Below are positions 59,671 through 64,000 of a DNA stretch of 64,000 nt, piece after piece (the stretch's first letter is position 1; every line of letters starts with the position of its first letter). A program made the translations under genes and the position numbers. Origin of the DNA: Mucor racemosus (taxonomy: Eukaryota > Mucoromycota > Mucoromycetes > Mucorales > Mucoraceae); assembly GCA_027405735.1 (NCBI GenBank), contig JAPEHQ010000007.1, forward strand, positions 2,195,001-2,259,000, in the 5' to 3' direction. The notes beneath the pieces were generated by a model. The model had not been told where the DNA came from and ran no database searches. It worked only from the letters and a program-made list of their open reading frames with translations.

Positions 59671-60932
59671 ATTTTTTAAAAGTTTTGAAAAAGTAAAAAT
59701 GAAAAAGAAATTTCGAATCTAATAGTGAATTAGGTGATTCTGCTCATGAAAATGGAAATCAAATCGAAGCAAATGTTCTAGCTATGTTCCTTGAGCTTGT
59801 ACATGAGCAAATTAGGTATTTCCAGCTTACATTTGAAAATGTGTCGAAATTCCACTGCTTGTCTGAAAATTTAAATTCCGACCGTATCCTTTTTTTTTCT
59901 CTGGCACCGCATTTCATGATTTTTCGAAAATTCAAATCCCGGCCATATCCTTTTTTTTTTTCTCTGGCATCGGAATTCATGATTTTTCGAAAAAACGAAT
60001 CTTTGATTGTGAATTAATCTACAAATTGTATAGCTAATTGAGGGAGCTTATTAATTAAACTAGCCATTAGTTTTTACGCTTAATGCGACTATGTAAGTTT
60101 TATACAAACTTTTCTCAGGAAATTTGCTGCAAACTTGAAAAAGTCGAAAAACAGGTTTTTCGCCTTGAAATCAATTTTTCAAATAAGAAATTTGCAAATT
60201 AACAATTTCATCGAAAAAAGCAAGAAAATTTAGACATTTTGAGCTTAGGAAGACCATAGTAAAAAATGTCATTTTTGAATCGAAAAATCCGATCAAAGAC
60301 ATTTTCAAAAAAATTGCCTACAACCATAAGGCAAAAAATCGAGGATGATGGCCATTTTGCAACGATTTTCAAAGGTGCCAGAAAAATGATCAAATGCATT
60401 TCAATAGATAGTAGATGATTGTAGATGATAGTTTCGCTTGATTTTGAGGCCCAAAAGTAAATTAAAAGGTCCATAATTGATGGACAAAGTTTGGTGCATT
60501 TGAGGCTAATTTGAGGTATAAATGAGGAGCGCTTGACATTTCACACAAAGTAAATCTTGACCATAGCAGTTGCTTCAAATGTGTTTTGATCAAGTTTACT
60601 AATCTTACTTTGGTTTGATACTCAACTATGAAAAAATGGTTGAATTCTAGTTGCTAAAATTTCCAAATTTCTTATAAAATCCTACTAAAACGCTGGTTTT
60701 TCTGTAGTAAGCACCCTTATAACAACCATTTTTTGACAACATGATTGTAAAAGAGCATTCTACATGTGTAGATATTTGAAATATGCTTTGCAATATCAAA
60801 TTATAAGCGATGACGTTTACTTGAGTGCGTTCCAGCGGCGCTGATTGATTAAACACACATCTAAAGTAACAAGGAAAAAAAGTACGTAATGCTTTTTTTT
60901 TTATCATTTCTTTCTTTAATAATTAAACAAAA
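59671..60932. other. Intergenic, upstream of RPT5
   Basis: Non-coding, AT-rich. It contains a direct repeat at about 59,875-59,995 (listed separately) and several TTTTTCG/CGAAAAA palindromic patches (60,135-60,165; 60,275-60,300). A GC-richer patch (60,823-60,842, GTGCGTTCCAGCGGCGCTGA) about 100 bp before the RPT5 start may be regulatory. Confidence 0.4.
59875..59996. repeat. Two-copy direct repeat, period about 61-62 bp
   Basis: Copy 1 (ATTCCGACCGTATCC, T run, CTCTGGCACCG, TTCATGATTTTTCGAAAA) is followed directly by copy 2 (ATCCCGGCCATATCC, T run, CTCTGGCATCG, TTCATGATTTTTCGAAAA). It is non-coding. Confidence 0.7.
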
Positions 60933-62341
60933 ATGACTACATTAGAAGACAAATCCTTATGGGAAGCAGAGAACGATCAAGATGACATTGGACAAGATAT
61001 TCTTCGTTTAGCACCCGAGGAAATTACAAACAGAACTCGTTTATTGGAGAATGATGTTAAAGTGATGAAATCTGAAATTGTTCGTTTACAACACGAACAA
61101 GCTGCTATGAAGGAAAGAATCAAAGATAATAAAGAAAAGATTAAGATGAACAAACAATTACCATATCTTGTTGGTAATGTTGTCGAGGTAAGATTAGTAA
61201 AAGGAGCGGAGGATCACGTATTTATATTCAAAATTGTTATTGTAGTTACTTGACGTGGAACCTGAAGAAGAAGATAATGAAGGAGGCAATGTTGATTTAG
61301 ATGGTCAAGTAACAGGAAAATGTGCAGTTATTAAAACATCAACTAGACAGGTAACTTTTTATTTACTATTAATAATTTTAGTGAATGATATTTAATCAAT
61401 ATTCAAATTAGACCATCTTCCTGCCGTTGATCGGTTTAGTTGATTCTAGTGAATTAAGACCTGGAGATCTCATTGGTGTTAACAAAGATAGTTATTTGAT
61501 TTTGGATAAACTTCCAGCAGAATATGATTCACGAGTTAAAGCCATGGAAGTAGATGAAAAACCCACCGAAGATTACAACGATATTGGTGGATTAGATAAA
61601 CAAATTGAAGAACTTGTTGAAGCCGTTGTTTTACCCATGACACATGCTGATCGATTCAAGAATTTAGGTATTAAACCACCCAAGGGTGTATTGATGTATG
61701 GACCTCCTGGTACTGGTAAGACCTTATTGGCAAGAGCCTGTGCTGCACAAACCAATTCTGCCTACCTCAAGTTGGCAGGACCTCAATTAGTTCAAATGTT
61801 CATTGGTGATGGTGCTAAATTAGTGCGTGATGCATTTGAATTAGCTAAAGAAAAATCACCTGCCATTATCTTTATTGATGAATTAGATGCCATTGGTACA
61901 AAGCGTTTCGATTCTGAAAAATCTGGAGATCGTGAAGTACAACGTACCATGTTGGAATTGTTGAATCAATTGGATGGCTTTTCTTCAGATGATCGTATCA
62001 AGGTCATTGCTGCTACAAATCGTATTGATATTTTAGATCCTGCATTGTTACGTTCAGGTCGTTTGGATCGTAAGATTGAATTCCCCATACCTAATGAAGA
62101 AGCTAGAGCTCGTATTATTCAAATTCATTCAAGAAAGATGAATGTTAGTAAAGATGTCAACTTTGATGAATTGTCTAGATGTTGTGATGAGTTTAATGGT
62201 GCTCAATGTAAGGCTATTTGTGTGGAAAGTGGTATGTTGGCTCTTCGTCGTGGTGCTGTTGAAATTACACATGAAGATTTCATGGAAGCAATTCAAGAAG
62301 TGCAGGCAAAGAAGAAGATGACATTGCAATATTATGCTTAA
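60933..62341 (+). CDS. RPT5: 26S proteasome regulatory ATPase Rpt5
   Basis: Three exons, 60933-61187, 61246-61350 and 61412-62341, give 429 aa. An N-terminal coiled coil (about residues 30-75, [20 protein letters not shown]) and OB-fold segment ([20 protein letters not shown]) precede the AAA+ domain. Walker A is GPPGTGKT at 217-224, Walker B IIFIDE at 272-277, and the second region of homology includes [13 protein letters not shown] and [14 protein letters not shown]. The C-terminus QYYA ends in a hydrophobic-Tyr-X (HbYX) motif that docks Rpt5 into the 20S alpha ring and opens the gate. [20 protein letters not shown] and the overall sequence identify Rpt5 (S6a) rather than the other five Rpt subunits. 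It unfolds and translocates ubiquitinated substrates. Confidence 0.97.
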
Positions 62342-63010
62342 TTTTTTTTTTTTTTTTTTCAATAAAACTATTCCAATGTAATGCTAGTTTTGCGTCTTTT
62401 TTTTTTTACATTAAAGAGTTTTTTCCGCCTCCTATAGAATAGTAAAATAAAATTGACGTTTGCAATATAATTTGTAGCATATAAACCCTATAATGCTGTT
62501 TTCTTCATCATGTGAAATGGTACTTTATCAGTTGGTAAACATAAACAAAAAGCCTCGTCCTGGAAAAAAAATATTGGACTAGATTTAAGATCTAAAGAAT
62601 TTATTCTACCCCAAACCACGTGATATAACCATTCTTTTTTTTGAAATGTATTTTATAACATGTCAGGTATACAAGAAGATTATTTTATATTGTGAGGAAA
62701 AGGCAATCTTTATAATGAACATTCCTTCCTTCCCCCCACCCCTCTTTTACAAATATCGGGATTTAATAACTAATCAAAGGGTGGGGATCTTCCCTCCCCG
62801 CGGTCTCTTTTCTGATACCATTTACCGAAAAATAAAAGGTCCAGAATAACAAGCATCTTGTAATTTGGTTGGTCAAATTGAAACTTTCAATTCCTATTGA
62901 ATCATTTCACTGTAACTCGAGCCTAACTATAAAGTTTTCCCATCTTTTTTCTTTCATTTTCAAAATTAAATTTTCATATTTTTAAACAACAAAAAATAAA
63001 TCGATAAATC
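62342..63010. other. Intergenic, RPT5 to membrane protein gene
   Basis: T-rich 3' flank of RPT5 (62,343-62,360; AATAAAA at 62,362) followed by the presumed promoter of the next gene. It includes C-rich patches (62,730-62,744; CCCTCCCCGCGG at 62,792-62,803) that differ from the AT-rich background. No further gene is seen. Confidence 0.45.
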
Positions 63011-64000
63011 ATGAATAATGATTCAATATCGAAAAATGAAAAAGGGTAAATATATACATTGATATTTACATAAACAAACATTTGATTGACTCTATTGAAT
63101 TTTGACAGATTTTCTGATCCGAAAATGAATACAATTATTACACCACCAACACCTATTCAGCCCAGAAGATTGCAAGATATGTTTAATATAGGAGATTCTA
63201 GTCATGAAGAGGAAGAAGAAGAAGAAGAAGATAGCACTACTTCTGGTAATGCTGGAGTAGAAGAAAAAAAGAGACCAAATAACGAATTCCAGAATACTAT
63301 ACCCAATAAAATAAAATCAACTGTACAATTTACACCTGACCTAGAACAACGATTTTATCATCAATATCCTAAACCACCTGTTGAAGAAGTAGAAGATGAT
63401 GATTTGACTCCTCCTCCCCCTCCTTCAAGAAAGGAACGATTGATAAAATACCTTCATGTCAAGTTTCCTAGTCGAATTGTCCGAAGAGTACTCAAATGTA
63501 CAATTGCTTATTTTCTATCTACCTTATTCAGTCTTATTCGGCCTGTAACAGTGGCATTGGGTCCTGCTCCCTTTTTGGCTACTACTGGAATGTTATTTAG
63601 TCATCCAGGAAGAAGTATGGGTGCTCAATTTGATGCTACTGTAACAGCTGTCATGGGTGTTGTAGCTGCTATTCTTTGGGCATTTGCTGGTATGGCTGCT
63701 TCTGTTGCTTATAATCAAGATCATCCTATTACATTTATCACAGAACCTGTTGGACGCTGTATCAATGCTTTGTTTCTGTTTGTTGGTGTTTTTTGTGCAC
63801 AAATGTTACGTCAAGTATTTCCAAAATTTCACTTTTTCTCATTGCAGTTCATGATAATACAAATTTTTAGTATGACACGTGCTATCGACTATACTTCTGT
63901 GCCCTTTGATTTGCCGTTACATTATGGAATACCTCTATTGATTGGATGTGGTATATCACTTGTGGTCAACCTTGTATTTTGGCCTGAAACAGCTGTAGAT
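63011..64000 (+). CDS. Aromatic-acid-exporter/BRE4-like membrane protein, 5' part
   Basis: Exons 63011-63045 and 63109 to the window end (frame still open) give 309 residues so far. The N-terminus is cytosolic and low-complexity, with an acidic run (HEEEEEEEEDS) and PPPPP. From about residue 150 several hydrophobic helices follow an arginine-rich lead-in (KFPSRIVRRVLKCTIAYFLS): TVALGPAPFLATTGMLFSHP with GRSMGAQFDATVTAVMGVVA, INALFLFVGVFCAQML, and GIPLLIGCGISLVVNLVFWP ending in ETAV. This layout matches the fungal family related to brefeldin A sensitivity protein 4 and aromatic acid exporters (ArAE/FUSC-like). Transport role is inferred from family; substrate unknown. The 3' end lies outside the window. 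Confidence 0.8.

Noticed and set aside
1..64000. tRNA or 5S rRNA genes
   Set aside because: I saw no credible A-box/B-box pair; isolated GGTTCAAATC (989) lies within the LINE ORF without a cloverleaf.

Overview
The window looks like nuclear DNA of an early-diverging filamentous fungus, most likely Mucoromycota (Mucorales-like). The coding genes are compact and carry many short introns of about 45-80 nt (mostly GTAAGT or GTATGT donors, TAG or CAG acceptors), pyrimidine-rich leaders precede several start codons, and the spacers are very AT-rich. The gene set (GGA adaptor, Dsc3, Svf1, Apd1-type ferredoxin, Cox7, Rsm19) is fungal. This assignment is inference; no rRNA or other species marker is present.

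Layout. 1-1.6 kb: 3' end of a LINE-type retrotransposon. 2.6-4.0 kb: eEF1B-gamma (-). 4.9-10.2 kb: gene-free, two diverged copies (R1, R2) of a dispersed non-coding repeat plus LTR-like DNA. 11.3-18.5 kb: PHD-finger protein (+), a Trp-rich disordered protein (-) and Svf1 (-). 19.2-23.2 kb: third repeat copy (R3), carrying a 361-bp insertion, then a solitary inverted copy of the unit that forms the large array. 23.2-28.3 kb: mostly empty, with one broken-looking LRR-like ORF. 28.3-29.5 kb: WRKY/FLYWCH-like zinc-finger protein (+). 30.8 kb: COX7 (+). 32.0-33.3 kb: repeat R4. 34.4 kb: mitochondrial uS19 (+). 34.9-39.3 kb: polyprenol reductase (-) and DSC3 (-), divergent from GGA (+). 39.4-40.6 kb: gene remnant and hairpin. 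40.6-53.1 kb: about 7.7 near-identical head-to-tail copies of a 1,624-bp unit. 54.4-59.4 kb: Apd1-like ferredoxin (-), ING-family PHD protein (+), cyclin H (-) overlapping it tail-to-tail, F-box protein (+). 60.9-62.3 kb: proteasome ATPase Rpt5 (+). 63.0 kb to the end: 5' part of a multispanning membrane protein (+).

The genes are mostly unrelated housekeeping functions: translation, secretory-pathway sorting and ER/Golgi quality control, mitochondrial subunits, chromatin readers, TFIIH cyclin, proteasome. They do not form one pathway. The most unusual component is non-coding: the 12.5-kb tandem array, its single inverted relative 18 kb away, and the wider dispersed repeat family to which the unit belongs. 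The most unusual proteins are the WRKY-like C2HC factor and the Trp-rich disordered protein with a C-terminal repeat ladder.
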